Shown here: piece by piece, positions 1-5,597 of the stretch
Numbering within the stretch: the stretch's first letter is position 1
How the letters are laid out: every line of letters starts with the position of its first letter
Assembly: GCA_946537585.1 (NCBI GenBank)
Contig: CAMNFX010000090.1
Location: forward strand, 1-5,959
Direction: 5' to 3'
Origin: an uncultured Lachnospiraceae bacterium
GTDB lineage: Bacteria; Bacillota; Clostridia; Lachnospirales; Lachnospiraceae
Length of the DNA: 5,959 bases
Notes under the pieces: model-generated
Told to the model about the DNA's origin: nothing
The model's database searches: none
What the model saw: the letters and a program-made list of their open reading frames with translations, nothing else
Position numbers and translations under genes: made by a program

Positions 1-89
1 CGCGGATTCCGAATGAAGGGCGGCTCTTTAAGAGCCGTCTGATTCATGAAAAAAAAGAAGGTTTATAGCAGAAAGGAAGTATACACGTC
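1..89 (+). other. Unassigned 3' end of an upstream gene plus leader of rpoZ
   Basis: This stretch cannot be assigned to a gene with confidence. One forward frame stops at TGA 14-16 (last residues ADSE). A second stops at TGA 40-42. The third stays open to TAG 66-68 and would end in a Lys/Glu-rich tail. In many Firmicutes gmk (guanylate kinase) lies directly upstream of rpoZ, so one of these may be its C-terminus, but no Gmk motif is visible in so few residues. The stop at 14-16 would leave the hairpin at 11-45 essentially intergenic, which is the simplest reading. No convincing -35/-10 pair for rpoZ was found. TTTATA at 62-67 is -10-like but has no matching -35 box at the right distance. Confidence 0.35.
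11..45 (+). other. Hairpin upstream of rpoZ, not a canonical terminator
   Basis: CGGCTCT (21-27) and AGAGCCG (31-37) pair perfectly around a TTA loop. The stem extends by one G-T and one G-C pair, and after an internal mismatch GAAT (11-14) can pair with ATTC (42-45). An A-rich run (49-56), not a T-run, follows, so intrinsic termination on the plus strand is unlikely. On the minus strand the T-run would precede the stem, which is also wrong for a terminator. It may be an intercistronic stem that stabilises or processes mRNA; this is inference from structure alone. Confidence 0.5.
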
Positions 90-332
90 ATGGCAATGTT
101 ATATCCGACCTACCGCGATATCATCAAGGAAGTCAACAAGGACAGCGATCCTGATAAGCCCATCATCAGCAGCAGATATTCAGTCGTTATCGCAGCCGCT
201 AAACGGGCCAGACAGCTTGTTGACGGTGCGCCGACCACTGAGGACCTGATCGATGAAAAGCCTCTTTCTGCCGCGATCGATGAGATCTATACCGGCAAGG
301 TCAAGATAACACATTCCGAGTCGGAACAGTAA
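90..332 (+). CDS. rpoZ: DNA-directed RNA polymerase omega subunit
   Basis: The protein is the omega subunit, a small core RNA polymerase component that binds the beta' subunit and helps its folding and assembly in the cytoplasm. It has 80 residues, a normal size for a Firmicutes omega. The family hallmarks are visible: the N-terminal MLYPTY segment, the central SRYSVVIAAAKRARQL helix region (about residues 28-43) and the conserved KPLSAAIDEIYTGKV block (about 57-71). The ATG at 90 is preceded by an AAGGAAG-type Shine-Dalgarno at 73-79, about 10 nt away. A second ATG at 96 matches the common family start but would sit about 16 nt from that site, so 90 is preferred. The stop overlaps the rimO start by one base (TAATG), indicating coupled translation. 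The tail after residue 71 is short and polar. Confidence 0.95.
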   Translation: MAMLYPTYRDIIKEVNKDSDPDKPIISSRYSVVIAAAKRARQLVDGAPTTEDLIDEKPLSAAIDEIYTGKVKITHSESEQ

Positions 333-1828
333 TGAGAGGAAGATCCGGACAACATAAAAGATATGTTCATCTGATCTCTCTTGGCTGTGATAAAAACCTG
401 GTGGATTCGGAAAAAGTCCTGCGGCTGATGCTTGATGACGGATATCAGTTTACGGATGATCCTGCTCTTGCCGATGTGATCATTGTGAACACCTGCTGCT
501 TTATTCATGACGCAAAGGAAGAAAGCGTCAGCACTTTGATCCGCATGGCGGATCTGAAGAGCGAACGGGCCGGGAAGTCCCCCCTTCTGATCGTGATGGG
601 ATGTATGGCCGAGCGCTATAAAGCAGAGATCCAGGAAACGCTTCCCGAGATAGATATCCTCATGGGCGCCAATTCCTGGCAGGACATTCTCGAGGTGCTG
701 CACGGCTATGAAAATGCGCGGCTTCAAAATGACAGCACCGACCCGGTCAGTGATGTGCCGTTCACGAAAGAAATGGACGACGGAGTACTCCATATGCAGT
801 CCTTCCGCGGCATTTCCGAAAACGTGTTCCTGGACCGTCCTGTATTAAAGCGCTTTGTCACCGCGGGAGGGCATTTCGCATATTTAAAGATCGCGGAAGG
901 GTGTGGTAAGCGCTGTACTTACTGCATTATCCCGTATCTTAAGGGCAATTACCGCTCCGTTCCGATGGAGGATCTGGTAAAAGAAGCTTCGATGCTTGCT
1001 GAAAGCGGTGTGAAGGAGCTGATCCTGATCGCACAGGAAACGACTCTCTACGGGACCGATCTCTATGGGAGAAAATGCCTCCCTGAGCTTCTGGAGGCTC
1101 TGAACGCGATCGAAGGCCTCAGGTGGATCCGTCTGATGTACTGCTATCCGGAGGAGATCACCGATGAGCTGATCGAATGCATCCGCCGTCTTCCCAAGGT
1201 ATGCCATTATCTGGATATACCGATCCAGCATGCTTCCGACCATATACTTAAGAGGATGGCCCGCAGAACCACACATGATGAGATCACAGACAGGATCCGG
1301 CATTTGAGAGAACTGATTCCGGATATTGTGATCCGTACAACGCTGATATCCGGATTTCCGGGGGAAACAGATGCAGATCATAAAAAGCTTGCTGAATTTG
1401 TACGTCAAATGGAGTTTGATCGCCTCGGAGTATTTGAATACTCAAGGGAAGAAGGCACGAAAGCCGCAGCATTTAGTCATCAGGTTTCAGCAAAAACAAA
1501 GGCCTTAAGACGCAATGAGATCATGGAGCTTCAGCAGGAGATCGCCTGGAAAAAAGCGCAGGAAAAGATCGGCAGGGAGCTGGATATCCTGATCGAGGGC
1601 CGGATCACAGAAGATGCGGATACGGCAGAACTGCCGGAACAGACACTGACGGATGAAGGCTATGTTTATGTCGGACGCTCCTATATGGATGCCCCCGATA
1701 TTGATGGCTTTGTTTATATTCCCGCAGGCAGGCGCGAGCTGATGACAGGGGATATGGTGCGTGTACGGGTAACGGGCGCCCACGAATATGATCTGATGGG
1801 CGAGATCATTCCTTCCGTGCTTTCGTAA
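332..1828 (+). CDS. rimO: Ribosomal protein S12 methylthiotransferase RimO (radical SAM)
   Basis: RimO adds a methylthio group to the beta carbon of a conserved aspartate in ribosomal protein S12, using two iron-sulfur clusters and S-adenosylmethionine. The N-terminal methylthiotransferase domain has the cluster cysteines C19 (SLGC), C55 (VNTC) and C91 (MGC). The radical SAM domain has C191, C195 and C198 in the order CxxxCxxC, followed by IIPYLKGNYRS. The C-terminal TRAM domain spans about 413-494. SLGCDKNLVDSE is RimO-like and argues against the paralogues MiaB and MtaB. The usual proline after the first cysteine is Asp20 here. At 498 residues it is longer than the roughly 440 usual for the family; the extra length lies in an N-terminal extension, the linker at about 128-172 and an insertion in the TRAM region at about 426-438. 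The start overlaps the rpoZ stop and has only a weak GGAA upstream, so coupling probably drives initiation. No other ATG precedes the first motif. Confidence 0.95.
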   Translation: MRGRSGQHKRYVHLISLGCDKNLVDSEKVLRLMLDDGYQFTDDPALADVIIVNTCCFIHDAKEESVSTLIRMADLKSERAGKSPLLIVMGCMAERYKAEIQETLPEIDILMGANSWQDILEVLHGYENARLQNDSTDPVSDVPFTKEMDDGVLHMQSFRGISENVFLDRPVLKRFVTAGGHFAYLKIAEGCGKRCTYCIIPYLKGNYRSVPMEDLVKEASMLAESGVKELILIAQETTLYGTDLYGRKCLPELLEALNAIEGLRWIRLMYCYPEEITDELIECIRRLPKVCHYLDIPIQHASDHILKRMARRTTHDEITDRIRHLRELIPDIVIRTTLISGFPGETDADHKKLAEFVRQMEFDRLGVFEYSREEGTKAAAFSHQVSAKTKALRRNEIMELQQEIAWKKAQEKIGRELDILIEGRITEDADTAELPEQTLTDEGYVYVGRSYMDAPDIDGFVYIPAGRRELMTGDMVRVRVTGAHEYDLMGEIIPSVLS

Positions 1829-1832
1829 GGGG
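1827..1832 (+). promoter_or_regulatory. Ribosome binding site of pgsA
   Basis: AAGGGG overlaps the last two bases of the rimO stop codon and lies 6 nt before the ATG at 1839 and 12 nt before the ATG at 1845. The spacing favours 1839, although the downstream ATG gives the MNLPNKLT start usual for the family. Confidence 0.6.
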
Positions 1833-1838
1833 TTTACT

Positions 1839-2462
1839 ATGCATATGAATCTCCCGAATAAACTGACATGCTTAAGGGTATTGATGATACCCTTTTTTGT
1901 GATATTTATGCTTCTGAGCATTCATGCTCCCGGCGGAGCCGGTATTGACGCTCTTCGTGCATCTGCATTTGCCGGGGATCCCGGGGCACGATCATTTATT
2001 GTATTTCGCTGGATCTCCTTTGCGATATTCTGTATTGCGTCCTTTACGGATTTTCTGGACGGACAGATCGCAAGACGCTGCAATCTGGTCACGGATTTCG
2101 GAAAGTTTATGGATCCCCTTGCAGACAAGCTTCTCGTTTGCTCTGCCCTTATCCTTCTGACGGCGGAAGGCTCTCTGGCCTCATGGATCGTGATCCTCAT
2201 CATTGCACGCGAATTCATCATCAGCGGATTCCGGCTCGTAGCGGCAGATAACGGCATCGTGATCGCCGCAAGCTGGTGGGGTAAATTCAAAACCGTATCT
2301 CAGATGCTGCTCTGTATGGTACTGATCCTTCCAAAGCTTCCCCTGATGATCGGGAAGGGACCTGTCATTGCGCTTACTGCGGTTGCTGCCGCACTCACTC
2401 TGATCTCTCTGTTTGACTATATGAAAAAAAACATCCGTGTGATCACCGAAGGCGGAATGTGA
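1839..2462 (+). CDS. pgsA: CDP-diacylglycerol--glycerol-3-phosphate 3-phosphatidyltransferase
   Basis: This membrane enzyme transfers a phosphatidyl group from CDP-diacylglycerol to glycerol-3-phosphate. The product, phosphatidylglycerophosphate, is the precursor of phosphatidylglycerol and cardiolipin. The full CDP-alcohol phosphotransferase motif D-x2-DG-x2-AR-x8-G-x3-D-x3-D is present: D71, D74, G75, A78, R79, G88, D92 and D96, with D96 the presumed catalytic residue. The N-terminal NLPNKLT segment is typical of PgsA. Hydrophobic segments at about 14-29, 54-70, 97-112, 114-131, 152-164 and 171-191 fit a six-helix membrane fold. The loop at about 30-52, between helices 1 and 2, is rich in Gly/Ala and somewhat longer than in the shortest homologues. 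Length is 207 residues; the start could equally be the third codon (1845). A terminator-like hairpin lies inside codons 12-20. The gene begins 10 nt after rimO. Confidence 0.94.
   Translation: MHMNLPNKLTCLRVLMIPFFVIFMLLSIHAPGGAGIDALRASAFAGDPGARSFIVFRWISFAIFCIASFTDFLDGQIARRCNLVTDFGKFMDPLADKLLVCSALILLTAEGSLASWIVILIIAREFIISGFRLVAADNGIVIAASWWGKFKTVSQMLLCMVLILPKLPLMIGKGPVIALTAVAAALTLISLFDYMKKNIRVITEGGM
1874..1898 (+). terminator. Intrinsic-terminator-like hairpin inside the pgsA 5' coding region
   Basis: AAGGGTAT (1874-1881) pairs perfectly over 8 bp with ATACCCTT (1887-1894) around the loop TGATG. Counting the two T in the stem, the downstream arm ends in an unbroken run of six T (1893-1898). 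The form is that of a Rho-independent terminator, although with only three G-C pairs the stem is of moderate strength. It covers codons for conserved PgsA residues (R13 to F20), so part of the pattern is forced by the protein. Function as an attenuator is unproven. Confidence 0.35.
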
Positions 2463-2466
2463 GCTG

Positions 2467-2472
2467 AAGGAG
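2467..2472 (+). promoter_or_regulatory. Ribosome binding site deciding the DUF2953 start
   Basis: AAGGAG lies 7 nt upstream of the ATG at 2480 and only 4 nt from the in-frame TTG at 2477. The spacing therefore selects the ATG over the adjacent TTG. Confidence 0.75.
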
Positions 2473-2479
2473 AGGATTG

Positions 2480-3463
2480 ATGCTGCTTTCGATCATCAAA
2501 TGGATTGGCATTGTGCTCCTCGTCCTGCTCGGACTCATCCTCCTGATCCTTGGGCTTGTTCTTTTCGTACCTGTGCGTTACAAGGCTCAGGGAAGCTTTA
2601 TCTCAGGTGTTCCTGACGGAAAAGCGCATGCGGGATGGCTGCTTGACTTTCTGCAGCTCGATGCTGTCTACCGCAGTGATGCCGACCAGCATTTTGAGCT
2701 TGTTTTCAAAGTCCTTGGCATCCCGGTTCGAAAAAACAATGAGCCGAGTGATGACAACGAAGGCATTACATCCGATGAAGAGAGCCCGTCGCAGACATCC
2801 ATTGACATCCGTCCGCCTGAAGACGATGAACTTTCTTTGGACGCTCCAGCTGTCAAAGAAGAGAGTTCCGGCCCGGTTCATGCTGAACCCGCCCCGTCTG
2901 ACTCGCATGCCGTAAACTCGGAAACTGCATCCGGGGAGGCCGTGCCTTTATCGGAAGATGACACGCATAGGGATGAGGAAGGAGAAAACGTCTTTGCCGG
3001 ATTCTTCCGCAGGGTGTCGGAGACCTGTAAGGATATAAGTGTAACGCTCAAAGCAGTATACCGGGTGATCAGGCAGAAATGCGAAGCTGCTTCAAAGCTT
3101 ATCAATCTATATACCGCCAGTGAAAATGCTCCAGCGTTCAAGCTGCTGAAGAAGATGCTGTTTCGGGTATTGAGGGAGCTTGCGCCGAAGAAAGGCAGCG
3201 GAAAGCTGATACTGGGAACGGGAGATCCGTATACAACGGCGCAGGTACTCGAGATCTTACTGCTCTTAAGCCCCTCCCTGATCCGGCAGGTCGAAATCGT
3301 TCCGGACTTTGATCATGAGATCCACGATTTTGACGGGAGCCTTCGCGGCGCAGTCCGTATTGCCGTGCTTTTGTGGGCTGCCGCCAGAGTACTCTTAAAT
3401 AAGAGGATAAGATTAATATACAAACAGGCAAAAACGATCGTACAGCAGGAAATACTGAACTGA
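2480..3463 (+). CDS. DUF2953 domain membrane protein (YtfI-like)
   Basis: This is a Firmicutes envelope protein of unknown biochemical function. A long hydrophobic N-terminal segment (about residues 4-30) is followed by FVPVRYKAQGSF, a usual opening of the family, so the protein is probably anchored in the membrane by its N-terminus. Residues about 86-170 form a low-complexity linker rich in Ser, Pro, Asp and Glu (about 26 acidic against 3 basic residues), probably disordered. The C-terminal DUF2953 core includes GTGDPYTTAQ at 246-255, VEIVPDFDHEI at 271-281 and a hydrophobic stretch at about 289-306 ending in a basic tail. Length is 327 residues from ATG 2480; a TTG at 2477 would add one residue. 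The pair with the downstream gerW-type gene is conserved in Firmicutes (ytfI-ytfJ in Bacillus subtilis), which supports the assignment and suggests a sporulation or envelope role. Confidence 0.82.
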   Translation: MLLSIIKWIGIVLLVLLGLILLILGLVLFVPVRYKAQGSFISGVPDGKAHAGWLLDFLQLDAVYRSDADQHFELVFKVLGIPVRKNNEPSDDNEGITSDEESPSQTSIDIRPPEDDELSLDAPAVKEESSGPVHAEPAPSDSHAVNSETASGEAVPLSEDDTHRDEEGENVFAGFFRRVSETCKDISVTLKAVYRVIRQKCEAASKLINLYTASENAPAFKLLKKMLFRVLRELAPKKGSGKLILGTGDPYTTAQVLEILLLLSPSLIRQVEIVPDFDHEIHDFDGSLRGAVRIAVLLWAAARVLLNKRIRLIYKQAKTIVQQEILN

Positions 3464-3497
3464 ACAGCCGTTTAAGGGTCTGCAGAAAGGATTACGC

Positions 3498-3986
3498 ATG
3501 GGAAAGATCAGCGATAACGTAAAAGTGGATTATAACCTGAGCAATGACGGACTTGGAGTAACGCTTCAGGCCCTGTTTAAGGGGATGGAAGGAATGCTGC
3601 AGTCCAAGACTGTTGTCGGCGAGCCGGTACAGCTTGGCGATGTGACGATCGTGCCGTTGGTGGAGGTCTCCGCCGGACTGGCCAGCGGCGCGTTAAAAAA
3701 CAACGCCAAAAATAACGGCGCCGGTGCCATGAGCGCAAAGATCTCCCCCGTAGCCATGCTGATCCTGCAAAACGGCAATACAAGGCTTGTGAATGTTAAA
3801 AATCAGGATACGTTTACCCGCCTGCTGGATCTCATCCCTGAAGCCATCGATAAGATCGCGCGGGGTGCTGTAAGCCCCGAGGCAAGAGCGCAGGCCGATG
3901 AGATGATCCGCCGTTCCCACGATGAAGTAACCCCCGCAGAGGATGATTATCTGGATGATATAGAAATCATTAACGCCAAAGAGTAA
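3498..3986 (+). CDS. ytfJ: GerW family sporulation protein (YtfJ)
   Basis: This is a member of the GerW/YtfJ family; in Bacillus the gene is expressed in the forespore and GerW is needed for germination responses to some nutrients. The core is recognisable: the N-terminal helix (LQALFKGMEGML, residues 23-34), then VVGEPVQLGDVTIVPLVEVS (39-58) and the strand region KISPVAMLILQNGNTRLVNV (81-100). The family usually has a very glycine-rich loop in the middle; here it is shortened and Asn/Lys/Ala-rich (about 60-80). A helical segment (105-120) and an acidic C-terminal tail follow. Length is 162 residues. AGAAAGGA at 3484-3491 is a good ribosome binding site 6-7 nt before the ATG. No signal peptide is seen. 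It lies 34 nt after DUF2953 and 12 nt before thrC. No sporulation sigma-factor promoter could be identified with confidence. Confidence 0.88.
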   Translation: MGKISDNVKVDYNLSNDGLGVTLQALFKGMEGMLQSKTVVGEPVQLGDVTIVPLVEVSAGLASGALKNNAKNNGAGAMSAKISPVAMLILQNGNTRLVNVKNQDTFTRLLDLIPEAIDKIARGAVSPEARAQADEMIRRSHDEVTPAEDDYLDDIEIINAKE

Positions 3987-3998
3987 GGAGAGAGGAAT

Positions 3999-5489
3999 AT
4001 GCTTTACCACAGCACGCGAAGCAGTCAGGAAAAGGTCAGCTCAAAGGAGGCGATCCTTCAGGGACTTTGCCCTGACGGCGGTCTTTATGTCAGTGATGAT
4101 ATCTTTAACGCAGGACTTGATATGAAGTCTCTGATGGAGCTTGATTATGAGCAGATCGTTTACAAGGTGTTTCACGCGCTTCTTGACGATTATTCCGCAG
4201 ATGAGCTGAAGGACTGCATCAGCAAAGCATACCGCGGCAAATTTGAAACTGAGGACCTTACACCGGTCTCACAGATCGGAGATCGCTATCTTCTCGAGCT
4301 TTATCACGGTCCCACTGCCGCATTCAAGGATATGGCGCTCTGCATGCTTCCGCAGCTTATGAGCAAGGCCCTGAAGGATGAAAAGGTCATGATCCTGACT
4401 GCGACAAGCGGCGACACCGGAAAAGCTGCCCTTGCAGGCTTTCGGGATGCGGAAAACATCGGCATTACCGTATTCTTTCCGGACGGAGGCGTCAGCGACA
4501 TCCAGTATCTGCAGATGGCGACAGCGGAAGGCTCCAATGTGAATGTCGCTGCGGTAAAGGGCAATTTTGACGATTGCCAGACCGGAGTAAAGCAGATCTT
4601 TGCACGCTGCTCTGACACGATCAGGAAAGAGCGCAGGATCAGCCTGTCGAGCGCCAACTCCATCAATGTAGGCCGTCTCGTTCCGCAGATCGTCTATTAT
4701 ATTGAGGCGTATAAGCAGCTTATGAAGCGCGGCGCCGTAAGCTACGGAGACAAGGTCGACTTTATCGTTCCCACCGGTAATTTCGGCGATATCCTTGCCG
4801 GCTTCTATGCCAAAGCGCTGGGTCTTCCGGCAGGGCGTCTTGTCGTCGCATCAAATGAGAATAATGTACTGACAGACTTCTTTACGACAGGTGTGTACAA
4901 TAAAAAACGCCCCTTCGTAAAGACGATCTCTCCCAGCATGGATATCCTCGTTTCCTCCAATCTGGAGCGTATGCTTTATTACGCCGCAGACGGTGACTGC
5001 AGCTATGTCGCAGGACTGATGAAGGACCTCGCAGAAAAAGGCAGCTTTGAGGTAACGGATGCCGTAATGGAAAAGCTGGACGAGACCTTTGATGCCGCAT
5101 ATGCAGATAATGAGGAATCAAAGCGCGCGATCCGCAAGGCCTGGGAGAAGGACGGAAGGCTGATCGATCCTCACACGGCAGTCGGCTACCGTGTTGCGGA
5201 GCTTATGGAAGAAGACAGAAAAGAAGCCGGTGAGGCGAAGGTCCCCACGGTGATCCTTTCCACTGCCAGCCCCTTCAAATTTGCCAAAGATGTATATGAG
5301 GCGATCTTCGGCCCGCTGCATGAAAATGCGGACGGTTTCGATTATATGGCTGCCCTGGCTGAAAAGACCGGAGAGAGCATCCCGAAACCGCTTGCGGAGC
5401 TTAAGGCAAAGCCTGTTCTCCATAAGAGCGTTCTTGAGATCGGCGAAATGGAGCAGTTCGTGATCGACAGCCTGAAGGTCCTCGGCTGA
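3999..5489 (+). CDS. thrC: Threonine synthase
   Basis: The enzyme converts O-phospho-L-homoserine and water to L-threonine and phosphate, the last step of threonine biosynthesis, using pyridoxal phosphate (PLP) in the cytoplasm. The N-terminus YHSTR and PDGGLYV (residues 25-31) are typical of ThrC. The PLP lysine is K110 in HGPTAAFKDMA. SGDTGKAAL (137-145), KGNFDDCQ (187-194), SANSINVGRL (218-227), the PTGNFGD phosphate-binding loop (258-264) and DPHTAVGY (390-397) follow in the expected order. At 496 residues it matches the long clostridial/fungal type rather than the short ThrC forms. AAGGAG at 3985-3990 overlaps the gerW stop and lies 8 nt from the ATG; a GAGAGG follows closer in. No leader peptide or T-box precedes it, so any amino-acid control must act elsewhere. 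No hom or thrB gene is visible in the window. Confidence 0.96.
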   Translation: MLYHSTRSSQEKVSSKEAILQGLCPDGGLYVSDDIFNAGLDMKSLMELDYEQIVYKVFHALLDDYSADELKDCISKAYRGKFETEDLTPVSQIGDRYLLELYHGPTAAFKDMALCMLPQLMSKALKDEKVMILTATSGDTGKAALAGFRDAENIGITVFFPDGGVSDIQYLQMATAEGSNVNVAAVKGNFDDCQTGVKQIFARCSDTIRKERRISLSSANSINVGRLVPQIVYYIEAYKQLMKRGAVSYGDKVDFIVPTGNFGDILAGFYAKALGLPAGRLVVASNENNVLTDFFTTGVYNKKRPFVKTISPSMDILVSSNLERMLYYAADGDCSYVAGLMKDLAEKGSFEVTDAVMEKLDETFDAAYADNEESKRAIRKAWEKDGRLIDPHTAVGYRVAELMEEDRKEAGEAKVPTVILSTASPFKFAKDVYEAIFGPLHENADGFDYMAALAEKTGESIPKPLAELKAKPVLHKSVLEIGEMEQFVIDSLKVLG

Positions 5490-5514
5490 TCCTGCAGCCG
5501 GGACAAAACTGTCC
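5483..5514 (+). other. Tandem small hairpins at the end of thrC
   Basis: CGGCTG (5483-5488) pairs with CAGCCG (5495-5500) around a 6-nt loop that takes in the last base of the thrC stop codon. It is followed at once by GGACA (5501-5505) pairing with TGTCC (5510-5514) around AAAC. No T-run follows either stem, so these are weak candidates for transcription termination. They may act as a 3'-end stabiliser or a Rho-independent site of low efficiency. The assignment rests on structure only. Confidence 0.4.
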
Positions 5515-5548
5515 ATTACAGCTTTCAATATTGCAAATACCAATTATG

Positions 5549-5586
5549 AACCACCCATTGCTTTCCTTTTACAGCTGTGGGTGGTT
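5549..5586 (+). promoter_or_regulatory. Leader hairpin 11 nt upstream of the MATE gene
   Basis: AACCACCCA (5549-5557) pairs perfectly with TGGGTGGTT (5578-5586), with an additional T-G pair and an 18-nt pyrimidine-rich loop. The 3' arm contains the only G-rich stretch before the MATE start (5579-5584, GGGTGG), so the stem would hide the nearest possible ribosome binding site. It could equally be a poor terminator of the preceding operon, as the sequence after it (GCTTC) has no T-run. No clear promoter was found in 5490-5597. Confidence 0.45.
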
Positions 5587-5597
5587 GCTTCATACAG

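Noticed and set aside
46..249. Open frame with a Lys-rich start (MKKKKVY) before rpoZ
   Set aside because: It overlaps rpoZ in another frame for most of its length, lacks a Shine-Dalgarno site and shows no family resemblance.
287..793. 168-residue minus-strand open frame opposite rimO
   Set aside because: It is antisense to a clear RimO coding region with intact motifs. Its Cys/His-rich composition is that of a shadow frame.
884..1921. Minus-strand open frames opposite the 3' half of rimO and the pgsA start
   Set aside because: They lie opposite conserved RimO and PgsA sequence and have no recognisable domain or ribosome binding site.
3391..3421. AT-rich patch with CTCTTA/TAAGAG inverted repeat and TAATAT, as a possible promoter for gerW
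   Set aside because: TAATAT resembles a -10 box, but there is no -35 element at a suitable distance and no good match to sporulation sigma consensus. The inverted repeat is short and coding.
3693..4010. Minus-strand frame opposite gerW
   Set aside because: It is a shadow of gerW and reaches only into the thrC start; no support.
5501..5514. GGACA/TGTCC stem as the rho-independent terminator of thrC
   Set aside because: Only 5 bp, and no T-run follows (ATTACAGC), so it is listed only as a weak hairpin.
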